The translations under genes and the position numbers were made by a program. The notes under the pieces were generated by a model. That model searched no databases. It saw only the letters and a list, made by a program, of their open reading frames with translations, and was not told where the DNA came from. From Dinochytrium kinnereticum (Eukaryota; Chytridiomycota; Chytridiomycetes; Chytridiales; Chytridiaceae): a stretch of 64,000 nucleotides of DNA. This document shows, one piece after another, positions 10,560 to 20,283 of the stretch (the first letter of the stretch is position 1; each line of letters opens with the position of its first letter). The stretch is taken from positions 48,422 to 112,421 of the forward strand of contig JADGJT010000023.1 in NCBI GenBank assembly GCA_027604005.1. Direction: 5' to 3'.

Positions 10560-11857
10560 ATGCTCACTCAACGAAGCAAGGGCAAGGTGCTCTTGAGAGA
10601 CCCGGGCTACACCCCCAGGGCAACACCGATGGATTCGACTCTGGGCTTCTTCAACCGCATTGCAGCCTTCTACGCCTGGTTGTGTCAGATGCTCTCCGTC
10701 CTGTTCATGACGCTGAACATGGTTAGTCCCTGACTGACTGACGTGGTCAACTTTGACAATAAACCGAATAACAAAGGTGTTGTTTGGGAGAGCCCCGCTG
10801 ATCACGCATCAATTGAACATGTTCTCCCATAAGATAGTTGTTCTGGGTTAGCGGCCGTCTGCTTGCAATTGGGCTGACCCATCACAACAGGAGATGATTT
10901 TGCCTTTGGTGTTGGAGACAAGACGTCCCTCGGAGTCTCTTCCGGTATGCCTTCACTCTTGCTTCGGCCAGCCGAATACTTATGTTTACTGCTAAGGCTT
11001 GCCGTACCATCTTCGAACGCATCTGAAAGGGGATAGAAGACTTAAACATCAGTGGCGTATTTACAACCGTGGTGTGATGGGGTCAACCACGTCAGAATGG
11101 TAGGTTCAACATCTGAGTGTGTGCAAAAAACTGAATGCAAACTATTGATCGTACAGGCTTCCTTCTGAGGTGACTTGTAAAGGCTTTGGATGCTATTTGC
11201 TAAAAATAAATGCAGGGAGGGAAGGGTGGCAAGTCACTTATGGATTGGGCATTGAGTAAGACTCAAGATGCAGAGATTTTTATTGTCCTTCTTGGTTTTA
11301 ACGATGTTCGGTATGTTCTTTTAAATGATACGGTGTTTTTAATTCTTTGCAGCGCTGAGGCCTTAGGAAAGGCCGCGATATCTCCCGAAGATACGGTGAA
11401 CAACATTGAAAGAATTTGCAATTACCTTAGGGGTTTGGGAAAGGAGGTTTGGCTCTGCCCATTTTCAACGTGGGGTGATAAGTCAGTTCTGCCGGAGGAT
11501 TTGGTCGACGCAAATGCCCAAAGGAACAAACTGCTTTTGGAGTTTATGGAAACGTATGTGAATTTCATCATCTCAGATCATACCTTTCTTTCCATACTTA
11601 ACCTTGCTCAAGGAAAAAAGAATACGTGAATAAGGGCCCCAACATTGATGGAAAGAGCTTTGAATTTCACCTGAAAGCATTTTACAGCTCAGATGGTATC
11701 CATTTCTCTCGAAAGGTCGGTTAAATCATGGCGAGTATTGTATATCTTAACACTCTGACAGGGGTACGTCAAGCTTTCCAAGGACTTTTACGATCTTATT
11801 TCGACCCAGCTTATAAAGATCGAGTTTCAAGTCATCAAACGCCAGCTGGGCCTGTGA
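10560..11857 (+). CDS. Membrane-anchored SGNH/GDSL-fold protein with Ser-to-Asp change in block I
   Basis: Nine short exons: 10560-10721, 10777-10846, 10891-10944, 10997-11099, 11157-11169, 11216-11310, 11353-11553, 11613-11715, 11762-11857 (298 residues). A single membrane anchor lies near residues 33-54 (IAAFYAWLCQMLSVLFMTL). The rest follows the SGNH hydrolase block plan. Block I reads VVLGDDFAFGVGD, block II NRGVMGSTTSEW, block III LLGFND (Gly-x-Asn-Asp) and block V SSDGIHFS (Asp-x-x-His). In block I the residue that is normally the Ser nucleophile is Asp, encoded by an unambiguous GAT. The protein therefore keeps the oxyanion and Asp/His positions but probably lacks normal esterase chemistry. 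Exon 5 is a 13-nt microexon. The substrate is unknown. Confidence 0.78.
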
Positions 11858-12195
11858 TCGCAAGTCACCCTTTTAATTAGGTGTCCGACAAGCTCGGTGT
11901 CGTCTTAATTTCACCCATACTTGCTTAATCCTTGAGGATGCATGTGAAATTTCATGGATGTGGTCATGGCCTTCAGCCAGCTACAATGGATAGTATTAGG
12001 TTTATCAATTTCAATCCCTGTCGAATATTTACAATCAAAAAAAAAAAGAAGAAGAAGAAGTGTGTGATGCGGAGCGAAAGTGATGCCGTTTGCTTTTGTT
12101 ACTTATATGATAGTCTTGCGCGTGTGTCCCATACAACTTCTTTTCGCAACTTCTCCGAAGGAATAACTAAGGGGGATTTTCAGCAAAAACTTCTA
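11858..12195. other. Convergent 3' region between the SGNH gene and HYLS1
   Basis: AT-rich stretch with an A-run at about 12039-12058, probably the 3' UTRs and poly(A) signals of two converging genes. No conserved protein sequence is seen. Confidence 0.4.
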
Positions 12196-13762
12196 TTAAC
12201 GTTTCAAACTGTTACCATAACCACTCCTTTTCGCGGAAAGATTATGTCGCCTAAAAAAAAGAAAAAAAAAACTTAGGAGACTCAGGAAAATGCCTTGAAA
12301 GGATCCCGCAAAAAAAAGGAAAAGACTCACGGGCGTGGAGGAATAATAGCGACGTCAGACTTTCGAATCGTAATCTTTCCGTTTTTTGGGTCAAGTCGAT
12401 TCACAAACGTGTCTCTCTCCCAAACTGATTTAACTTCATGAAACCTGGAAACGGGATCATGTTTCTTTCTTTTCGGCGGTTCAGGGGGCGGACGTATAAC
12501 TTTAATATAAAAAAAAACATGTTAATGAGAATGAGAAGGAATAACTTAATTGAGAAAGCACCTACAGCCAGATCTCGCTGACAGTGGCCGCCGCCACGAC
12601 TCTATCGAAGGAGTTGGACTCTGTGTAAGGTTAGAAAACTGAACGAAGGAGAAGGGACATACATGACTTTGCCTCTCAGACGATAACGATATAGAAGGAG
12701 ATGGCTGCCGCCCACGCATGTCCCCAAAGTGATCTCTTTCAGACCCATTAATGGCTCTTCTCAGCTTGTCCTTTTGCTTCTCAATCTGTTTTCTCACCTC
12801 CGTTAAATCAAGGGTTGCGATCCTATCTATGACGTTCGAAACACTCTCTTCGTGGTCCACAATACTGCTATCCACCTCATGAAGGTTAGGTATCGGTCTT
12901 CTTGTTCCGACGAATTCATAATCCGAATCATCTTTGGTCAAATCCGAAAAGCTACTCGTTGGTTTGGGTTCGATGAAGCCCCCGGCTCTCGACTCTCGGG
13001 AAACGTCAGCGAATGGGGTTTGATCAAATTGAGATATTCTGGAGTAGAGTCGACGTTGGCCCACAAAGTCGCTGTAGAATTCATTCGTTTGATAGTCTTA
13101 AAAATATGGTGGGATTAGAAGGATGATGCTGAACTTTCTAGAATACCGTCTTCATCGGGACGAAATAGTGCTGGTTGAGATGAAAATGACTGAGAGGGGC
13201 CGTGGGAGCTTCTTGGGGTAGCGATTCTTTCTTTACTTTCTGGGCTCTTTAGTAAGCCCGTTGACCGACATGAGTCGGATTTTTGCGTAATGTTGAAGTA
13301 TCGAATAGCATCTTCAACCTCCTCGTCCAAGTTAAGAGATGCCTGCGACTCCAAAATGATGCGACTGCTCGAGCTCTGCGACTGAAACTTCTTCACCTCA
13401 GCCGCCGCTGCTGGTGCCTCCTCTTCACCGCGGATCTCTCTAAAGACATCCCACCCCGCAGCATCCGCATCCTCGTCCCATTCTTCAAATGCCTCTTCTT
13501 CAAAGCCATCCTCGAAACCAGAATACGAAACCTCATGCCCAATGCCTGCGTAGGCGTCACCTTGTCCCGCCAACCCTCCAGTAGGTGCCTGTCCTCCCTC
13601 CCCACGCACTTTAAAGTCGCTGATGCATTCCTCGATGAAGGCATCCGATATATCCTCCCCAGAGTATCCCATCTCTCTCAAGTGATGCAGCACGTCCTCC
13701 CGAGTCAGCGTAAAGGCTGTCTCCTCATGCGGCATCCGCGGGTGAACAACGTCCGTCGCCAT
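12196..13762 (-). CDS. HYLS1: HYLS1-like centriole/ciliogenesis protein
   Basis: HYLS1 is a centriole outer-wall protein needed for building cilia and flagella. Deduced minus-strand exons: 13762-13147, 13096-12663, 12620-12566, 12499-12331, 12250-12196 (442 residues). Two features support the call. Near the N-terminus, FTLTREDVLHHLREMGYSG matches the 'T-x-E/D-x-hhxxLxxhGY' motif seen at the start of HYLS1 proteins. Near the C-terminus, RKKHDPVSRFHEVKSVW matches the HYLS1 box (DPV-x-R/K-[YF]). Between them lies an acidic, Ser-rich disordered region. The GTGAGT donor of the last intron overlaps an in-frame TGA, so intron retention would end the protein 18 residues early at 12327. It is head-to-head with CDS1. 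The assignment rests on short motifs and should be checked by profile search. Confidence 0.72.
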
Positions 13763-13819
13763 CAAAGGCACTTGTCAGTTTCAATCAAGTCTGCTGAATT
13801 TTCTCTTTTGCGTTTCCAG
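13763..13819. promoter_or_regulatory. 57-bp head-to-head promoter, HYLS1/CDS1
   Basis: Only 57 bp separate the start codons of HYLS1 (minus) and CDS1 (plus). Both transcripts must start within this stretch, inside the partner's coding region, or from very short leaders. A TTTTCTCTTTTGCG pyrimidine block lies just upstream of the CDS1 ATG. No TATA box is evident. Confidence 0.55.
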
Positions 13820-15451
13820 ATGCGCAAACATCGAGCGGACGAGGCCGACGGCACCAGGGGAGCCCCTGCAGACTTTGACACCAGCGGCGATGAGCTTGCG
13901 TCTCAGAGAATGAGGAACAGTTTGCGTGGAGATCCGGCGGCGACCCTGCGGGCGAGGAATGGGGGGAGCATTCGGCAGACGAGTGGAATGAATGGTGGCG
14001 GTCGACCGGCTTTTGAACGGCGTTTGATGGCGGATGGTCTTAATGGGGATGGGAAGGATGATTACTCGTCTTCAGCTTATGATACTGATTATAATGGCAA
14101 GATGGACGGGCAAGATGGTGGCCCGAATGCGGCTCCGGTCACGATGCTTGTGAATGAACCTGCTGTGAAGAAGTGGAGGAATTGGTGGGTTCGGAGCTTT
14201 TGGACGTTCGTGATGGTTGGGGGCTGTGTGGCGATACTGCTTGCTGGTCATATCTGGGTCGTTCTGCTTGTGGTTGTGATCCAGACGATGGTTTATAAGG
14301 AAGTGATTTCCATCGCTCACATTCCGTCCAAGGAGAAGAAGATGCCTTGGTTTAGAACCATGAACTGGTACTTTCTTCTCAGCACGAATTACTATCTTTA
14401 CGGACAGACCATAATTCAATACTTCAAGCAGTCTATCTTTGTCGACGCCCTTGGAGTTTACCTGGCCACTCACCATCAGTTCATCTCATTCATTCTCTAT
14501 GTTATTGGCTTTGTGGCCTTTGTGATGAACCTTCAGAAGGGACACTACAAGTTCCAATTCTCTCAGTTCGCTTGGACCCACATGACACTGCTTCTTGTGG
14601 TCGTTCAATCTCAATTCATCGTGAAAAACATCTTTGAAGGCCTCGTCTGGTTCATCATGCCCACCTCCCTCGTCATCTGCAACGACATCACCGCCTACAT
14701 AGCCGGTTTCTTTTTTGGTCGCACCCCGCTGATTCGGCTTAGTCCGAAGAAGACATGGGAGGGATTCATTGGGGCCCTTATTGCGACGACGATCTTTGCA
14801 TTCGTCTTTGCGGGATACATTGTTCAGTTTCCTTACTTTACCTGCCCGGTGAGGAACATGAAGACCTCATCTTTCTCGGGAGGAACATGCAACTTGAACC
14901 CTGTGTTCGTAAAGACGGATTACCCGTTGGCGCCACCGCTGGTGTCACTTCTTTGGCATATTACTGGGATAGAGTTCAATACTCTCAGCCTTGCTCCATT
15001 CCAATTTCATTCGATTGTTATGGCGCTGTTTGCGTCCATCATTGCACCGTTTGGTGGTTTCTTTGCGTCTGGAGCGAAGCGTGCATTCAAGTTGAAAGAT
15101 TTCGGAGACTCCATCCCTGGCCATGGTGGTATTACGGACAGAATGGGTATGTTGTTGGCTATGTTTATTCCTATAGACCACTAGATGCTTAACACGTGCG
15201 TGTGTTTTTTCATTATAGATTGCCAATTCCTCATGAGTTTCTTTTCCTACATGTACTTCCAATCCTTCATTGGGGTGGGTGGTATCACGGTCGGGCAAGT
15301 GCTTCAGATGGCTGTAGCTGGGTTATCGCAGAAAGACCAGCTTGAGCTTTTCTTTGATTTAAGGGATTACCTCATTCAGCAAGGCCTATTAGACGCTGTG
15401 GACGCTGGAACTTTCTCGGCAAGGAGGCCGCTTTTGAGTCAACGGAACTAG
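13820..15451 (+). CDS. CDS1: Phosphatidate cytidylyltransferase (CDP-diacylglycerol synthase)
   Basis: ER-membrane enzyme that makes CDP-diacylglycerol from phosphatidate and CTP, the precursor of phosphatidylinositol, phosphatidylserine and cardiolipin. Exons 13820-15146 and 15219-15451 give 519 residues. A polar N-terminus of about 115 residues precedes multiple hydrophobic segments. The family signature is complete: SGAKRAFKLKDFGDSIPGHG continuing to GITDRMD, spanning the single 72-nt intron. Also conserved are MPWFRTMNWYFLL, CNDITAYIAGFFFGRTPLI and SPKKTWEGFIG. The length and topology agree with yeast and animal enzymes. It is head-to-head with HYLS1. Confidence 0.96.
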
Positions 15452-15735
15452 GCTCTTTTGCATTGCATCTACCCCTTACGTTGCCTTCAAGTTCTATTTA
15501 TTGTACATGCAAGACATCCCGATTGAATGTTTTTTTTTCTGCCTTTTTTTCTTTCGCTTTTGTTCAATGCTTGCGTGACTCCCCACAAACCCCATATCCT
15601 TCGTTTGTCTGTTTTTTGCCTTTTGTGTGTTATTTACGCCTTTCTATTCATTTATCTGTGTGATGACACCAGCGGGAGGGTATGAGATGAGAGACCAGAC
15701 GATTATAACAACAATTTCCTTTGCATCAGAAAATC

Positions 15736-16694
15736 TCACTTTTCCACCAGAGACTTTACTCTTTCCACAATACTCCCCACCTCCGCCATCGCGCCAATAC
15801 CTTTGATAAGACCGAGTCAGAGTTGCCTTATCCATTTCGCATGCAAAAAAAAAAAGAAACCAAAACCAAAAGAAAACCAAAAAAAACACACCAGTATCCC
15901 CGCACGCAAGCGTCTTGGAAATAGGATCCTGAAAATTATACCCAAGCTCGCTCTTAAGCAGCGAGATGTGTTTAGCTGTAAATGGGTGATCCCACATGTG
16001 GGTGTTCATGGCTGGGCAAACAAGGACAGGTTTTGACGTGTCCCATGCCCTCATGACACAAGTCTGTGCAAGGGGAAGAATGATATGTGTGAAAAAAGCT
16101 TCCAGAGGCTCAAGTTTTGCCTGACCACTAGGTTATCCGAGATCCCGTTGGCTAGCTTGGCCAGAGTGTTGGCATCGAGTGGTGCAATAACGATGATGTC
16201 GGCCCATGCCCTCAACTTTTTTTTTTTCGTAAGTAAAAGAGTCAGAAAGACTACGGGAAAAGAAGATGGGGAGGCGTACATCAATGTGAAGGACGGGGTC
16301 ACCCATCTTTGTCCAAGTCTGTCATCAAAAAGGGTGAGATATGCAGTAACTTCTCAGGAGTCCTTTTTTTTTTTTTCTTTTTCTTTTCGTTTTCACACCT
16401 TCCATTCATCTTCGTCAGTCAGAATCTGGACGTGGTTGGGGACTTTTTGTCTGTCAAAGAAGTGGAAGGCGTGGGTTGTTGCAATGAGCTTGACCTCGGG
16501 GGGTAGCTGTTGTCGGACGAGTCATGAAGGATACAATTGAATTGGGATCGCCAGTCATCGAACTCAATGGAGGCACCCACATCAAATGAGGAGTTCAGTA
16601 GCTCTAGGAGTGGGGGTATCTTGATGCTTGCGACGCTGCCCGTGGCAGCGACAAGGATCCTCCAAGGCCTCCTGCTGTCCCCCTTCTGGGCCAT
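15736..16694 (-). CDS. PPCDC: Phosphopantothenoylcysteine decarboxylase (CoA biosynthesis)
   Basis: FMN-dependent enzyme that decarboxylates 4'-phosphopantothenoylcysteine to 4'-phosphopantetheine, a step of coenzyme A synthesis. Exons 16694-16581, 16506-16399, 16318-16280, 16215-16129, 16063-15892, 15800-15736 give 194 residues. Landmarks are ILVAATGSVASIKIP, THAFHFFD with the catalytic-type His, GDPVLHIDLRAWAD, IIVIAPLDANTLAKLANG, the substrate-binding PAMNTHMWDHP and the flap LACGDTGIGAMAE. It is of the compact animal/plant type, without the acidic tail of yeast Hal3/Vhs3. Several introns carry long T-tracts near their acceptors. Confidence 0.94.
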
Positions 16695-18129
16695 TTGTCA
16701 AAGTTTCAAGAGTTCTGGTTGGTTTATTTATTTAGTTGTTGAAAGCGACGAGAAAAGTAGCAAGAGGCAGAAGATATCGTTTTTAACATACAAGTTCAGA
16801 TGGAGACAAAGTCACTAAACCGAGGAAAAGTACACCTTTTTTAATGGCTTTTCTGCAGTTCTGATCGATTATTGTACGCTTACACAAATGATATGATATA
16901 AGCACAAACTAGGTGTAGAAAGAGGGCTGCATTCGTTTGAATTGTTGCAAGTATACGCGCAGGTGCCAACACACTTGCCAAAGTGCAACAAAATACCTCG
17001 CCAGAAGTAGTCCAAAGTGGCCGAGTTCTTCAGAGGAACAAGAAAAGGAGCCTTGAGATCGGCCAGAAGGATGCGGGAGCCATCGCAGGTGGGGAAACCA
17101 GCTCTCTCTCCTCAGTTCCTCAGTGAGGGATCATCCAAGAGACACGGGGATCTCAAAGAGTTCTTGACAAACCATCCAACACAAAACCCGAGTTCTTACG
17201 ACCCTCCTTCCCCAATAATTTCTCTTCCATTTTCACCCCTCTGCCTCCCTCCCTCCCCCTGTCTGCCTTTGGGCCTGATCCATCGCTGCATCTGCAACGC
17301 CCTCACCTCTGCACTCTGCATGCACCCAGCCAGCAACGGATGCGGTGTGTGCATCGGAGACACGCACTGCACATGCACTCAATGCATCAACCCATCGCTT
17401 GCTTGCTTCCATCCCAACCGCATTTATTATCTACCTCGTGCCTCTGATTGCTCACCGGGCTCTGGGTTAAACTGTCTGCGAAGAACGTTGGCGCTTAACA
17501 GAGCGGAGCTGACCCTTGGCGCCTCCGTGGCAGCTCCGTTTTGAAGGCTTCAGAGATTCCATTTCCTTTTTTTCATCTGCATCTTTAATGAATAAAGAAT
17601 CCGTTCTTTTATTAGTTCTGCTAAAGCAATAGCATGTTCTTCTGTAGCCATCACTGCAACTATTCCTTCTCTGTGCGGGACTGGAGCTTGAAGTGCAATG
17701 CTGGAAGGGAAGCACTTCATGGCGGAAGTGATGGATTTTCCTAATTTTCAGTAGAGAAAGATCTTAAGATAATGTTAGAATGCGCCTATGAAGCATATCA
17801 AAGCAATATACAGAGTTTAACGAACGAAAGTATCATAACCCCCAAAACAGGGCAACTACACCTCGTCAGAGAAAACCCAACAAGAGGTCCAGGCCTTAAT
17901 GGGAGCTCATCAAACACACCGCAACCGCTCTTCAAGCATCGACAGAATAGGGAACAGCAACCTTTAGGAATTCAGATGTTCAAAGTCATGACAACCAAAC
18001 GTCTGAACTCAACCTCAGGCACCGAATCCCTCCTTATCACATACTATCCGAAAACGACCACAAATGCATCCAGATCAGTTTCCCAGCCCAAATCCTCCTT
18101 TGTTATCGCGGATTGACATCTTTATAGGT
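16695..18129. other. Gene-poor 1.4-kb interval
   Basis: Several open frames occur (plus strand at about 17017-17544 and 17772-18116; minus strand at about 17720-17550), but none shows a recognisable domain or a convincing exon pattern. The 17220-17420 stretch is C-rich with runs such as CTCCCTCCCTCCCC. Unresolved small or non-coding genes cannot be excluded. Confidence 0.35.
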
Positions 18130-18466
18130 CTAGCTTGAAGGGAGAGTTCGATGGGAGAAAAGCGAACAACCCCTCTTACAAGCCTCCGCTTGCACATTCT
18201 GGAAATGGGAAGGGACTGGGGCGTACCTGCGCATGAGTATTCTCCTCCTCTTTACGCCAGAATCCAGTATTATTATTAATTTCTGCTGTACTGTAATATT
18301 GATTTTCGAATCTGGACAAAATGTAATCTTCAACGTTCGGATCTTCCTCCCATACTGTAGTCACATTCGGTATTTTTTGAGGGATTCAAAGCCAGAGGTG
18401 CAGGAATTCCTATTCATAGGTCACTTGCGAGTTGAGGGTGCCGTTGGTCTGAAATGGGGAAGCCAT
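18130..18466 (-). CDS. Possible small minus-strand gene, unrecognised
   Basis: An ATG at 18466 opens MASPFQTNGTLNSQ and is followed by a good GTGACC donor. Beyond an AG acceptor at about 18300 an acidic, aromatic-rich frame reads WEEDPNVEDYILSRFENQYY and then NNTGFWRKEEENTHAQ, which looks like real protein. It meets a GTACGC donor at about 18225. The phase between the first two pieces does not fit the simplest splice choice, and a 28-nt intron would be needed to continue into NVQAEACKRGC, so the model is incomplete. No family is recognised. Confidence 0.3.
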
Positions 18467-18611
18467 AACGCCAAAGGCAATCAAATTTAGGGCGTTTAAT
18501 GAAAGAAAATAGTATTGGAGCAAACAATCCAAAAGCAGAAACGAAACGCAAGCATAAATACACGGTAAGACTAAGATCACAAAAACCAACAATCGCTGCA
18601 GCGACCCAACA

Positions 18612-20225
18612 TCAGCTTGAAGCGGTCAAATTCTTAAACAACGAATCCACATGCTCCACCTTCACCTTCTTCGCAGCAGCAGCAATCTTCCTTCCAGATC
18701 TCAAGTTCATCATCTCACAAAGCCCATCCAGTTCTTCCGGTTGCGTCACGGCCGGTCTCTTTTTATTCTCATTCATGACGGGTCCAGCCATCGTGATATC
18801 GTCGTCGGTCATGGTTGGTTTCAGTGCCTTTGGGTTTGGGAGGGTCTTTTTTGGTTTACGTGATCGACGGGAAAACGATGCTGCTTGACGCTCTTTTTGA
18901 CGTTTTTTGGAGATGGTGGCTGGGGTTTGTGTGAGGTCCATCAGGGTGGAGGATGTCCTTGACTTCAACACTTCGTGGAGGATTCGCTCTTCCTCACCTA
19001 AACCAAAAGGAGCAAAGAGGTTTTGTCAAAAACACAAAAAAACGAAACGCGAAAAAACAAAAAACAAACCTAACAACGCCTTCACAGCGAGAACCTCCCC
19101 ATGAGCTTCAATCCCACCACTCGGCTTCAAGAACCCCTCCACCTCCATAGCAATAGGAGTCTTAAACCTCACATGACCCTCTAAAGATCCCTCACTGAAC
19201 AAAATCTCAGCAACAGGTCCATACCGACTCAAAGACTCTTCAATGGCTTTGACAACCAGGGCCGGGGTCATCCGAAGATCTTCAGGAATAGGTCCGACTT
19301 TCAAAATCCTATTCAACGGATAACCTAAGACAGCCGAAGGTTGGACGGACGCGTTGCCTCGTGATTTTATTGGCACCGAGGTCGTTTTAATGGAATGGAG
19401 GGAGGGAAGGAGGCTGCCTGTTGGGATGGCAGAGTGAGTGGTGGAGGGGGTTGATCTGGGCTTGGCCCGGAGACGGAGAGGAGAATCTTCGTAAACGTGG
19501 TACCCTGCTAACGCCTTCACCATACCCTCAGCGCTCTCAAAGTCAATGAAGGCCGCGTGCTTAAATACAGATAAATAGGCTATCCGTCACAACGAAACCC
19601 TCACCTCATTCCCTGATTCACCACCAAGCCCCAACGAAACATCCCGAACACGGCCGCACCCTTCAAACAAGTCCTTGATCTCTGTCTTGGTCACATCCAC
19701 CTCGAACCCCGTCACCTCTACTATAAGACCAGAGGACGCAGGTCTCGTCATGGATTCCAGCGCTTCCACGCTGGAGGGCTGATCAAAGGCGACCCTCCTC
19801 CGAACGGAAGATCCATCTCCGTTGAATTCAAAAGCTGATGGGCATAGATTTTGAATGACCTCGGTGATGTCGTTGGTTGAGGCTTTGAAGGCTTTGGCGG
19901 ACTTGAAGGATGCGATCAATCCTAGAGGAACCCCTTGACTCAAAAGTCAGAATAAACCCAACTCCGAAGAAATTAAATATGTACATCCTGAAACCCATGC
20001 ACCAAACAACTCGTTTGTCCCTGGAACGGTGTAATGCCTCGCCTGGGCCAAGATGCTCTTTATCTCCTTGTTGCTAAAATACAGCTCCAAAAGGTTCAAC
20101 ACGGCATTCCATTTCTCTGCTCTAGGATCCAATGCTACCGATCCAGTTGTGAGCGAGACCGTTAAAAGCGATCGCAGGCCGCCTGGGACGAACGGGACTT
20201 CAGGGATGTTTTGGTCAACCTCCAT
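18612..20225 (-). CDS. La-motif RNA-binding protein
   Basis: Likely La protein or La-related protein that binds 3' oligo(U) ends of RNA polymerase III transcripts and assists RNA folding. Minus-strand exons 20225-19985, 19933-19605, 19559-19070, 18997-18612 give 481 residues. The winged-helix La motif lies near residues 40-115 (LLELYFSNKEIKSILAQAR, then WVPLGLIASFKSAKAF, split by the first intron). An RRM follows (GLIVEVTGFEVDVTKTEIKD, HAAFIDFESAEGMVKALAGY). A second RRM-like fold lies near 290-375 (VVKAIEESLSRYGPVAEILF, EGHVRFKTPIAMEVEGFL). The C-terminus is basic and Lys/Arg-rich (KKRQKERQ, RSRKPKKTLP), consistent with nuclear localisation. It is head-to-head with NAXE, 58 bp apart. I cannot separate La from LARP7 types. 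Confidence 0.82.
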
Positions 20226-20283
20226 CACCAACAGTCCAAAGAAAAAAAAAGACCTCTTGCAGTGACAACCTCGACTCGAGAAG
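20226..20283. promoter_or_regulatory. 58-bp head-to-head promoter, La-type gene/NAXE
   Basis: The start codons of the La-type gene (20225, minus) and the NAD(P)HX epimerase gene (20284, plus) are 58 bp apart. The stretch includes an AAAGAAAAAAAAAGA tract. Any shared promoter must be this compact or extend into a coding region. Confidence 0.5.

Noticed and set aside
14072..14476. Minus-strand frame within CDS1
   Set aside because: Antisense shadow of the intact CDP-diacylglycerol synthase coding sequence.
17017..17544. 175-residue plus-strand frame with many Cys
   Set aside because: Lies in C-rich DNA, has no domain and no homologous pattern; the Cys come from TGC/CTGC-rich sequence. Left as unassigned.
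17550..17720. 56-codon minus-strand frame with a helical, Lys-rich end (EEHAIALAELIKERIL)
   Set aside because: Looks protein-like, but is too short and isolated, with no splice partner found; not supportable as a gene.
17772..18116. 115-residue plus-strand frame
   Set aside because: No domain, no clear promoter context, and it overlaps the likely 3' end of a minus-strand transcript.
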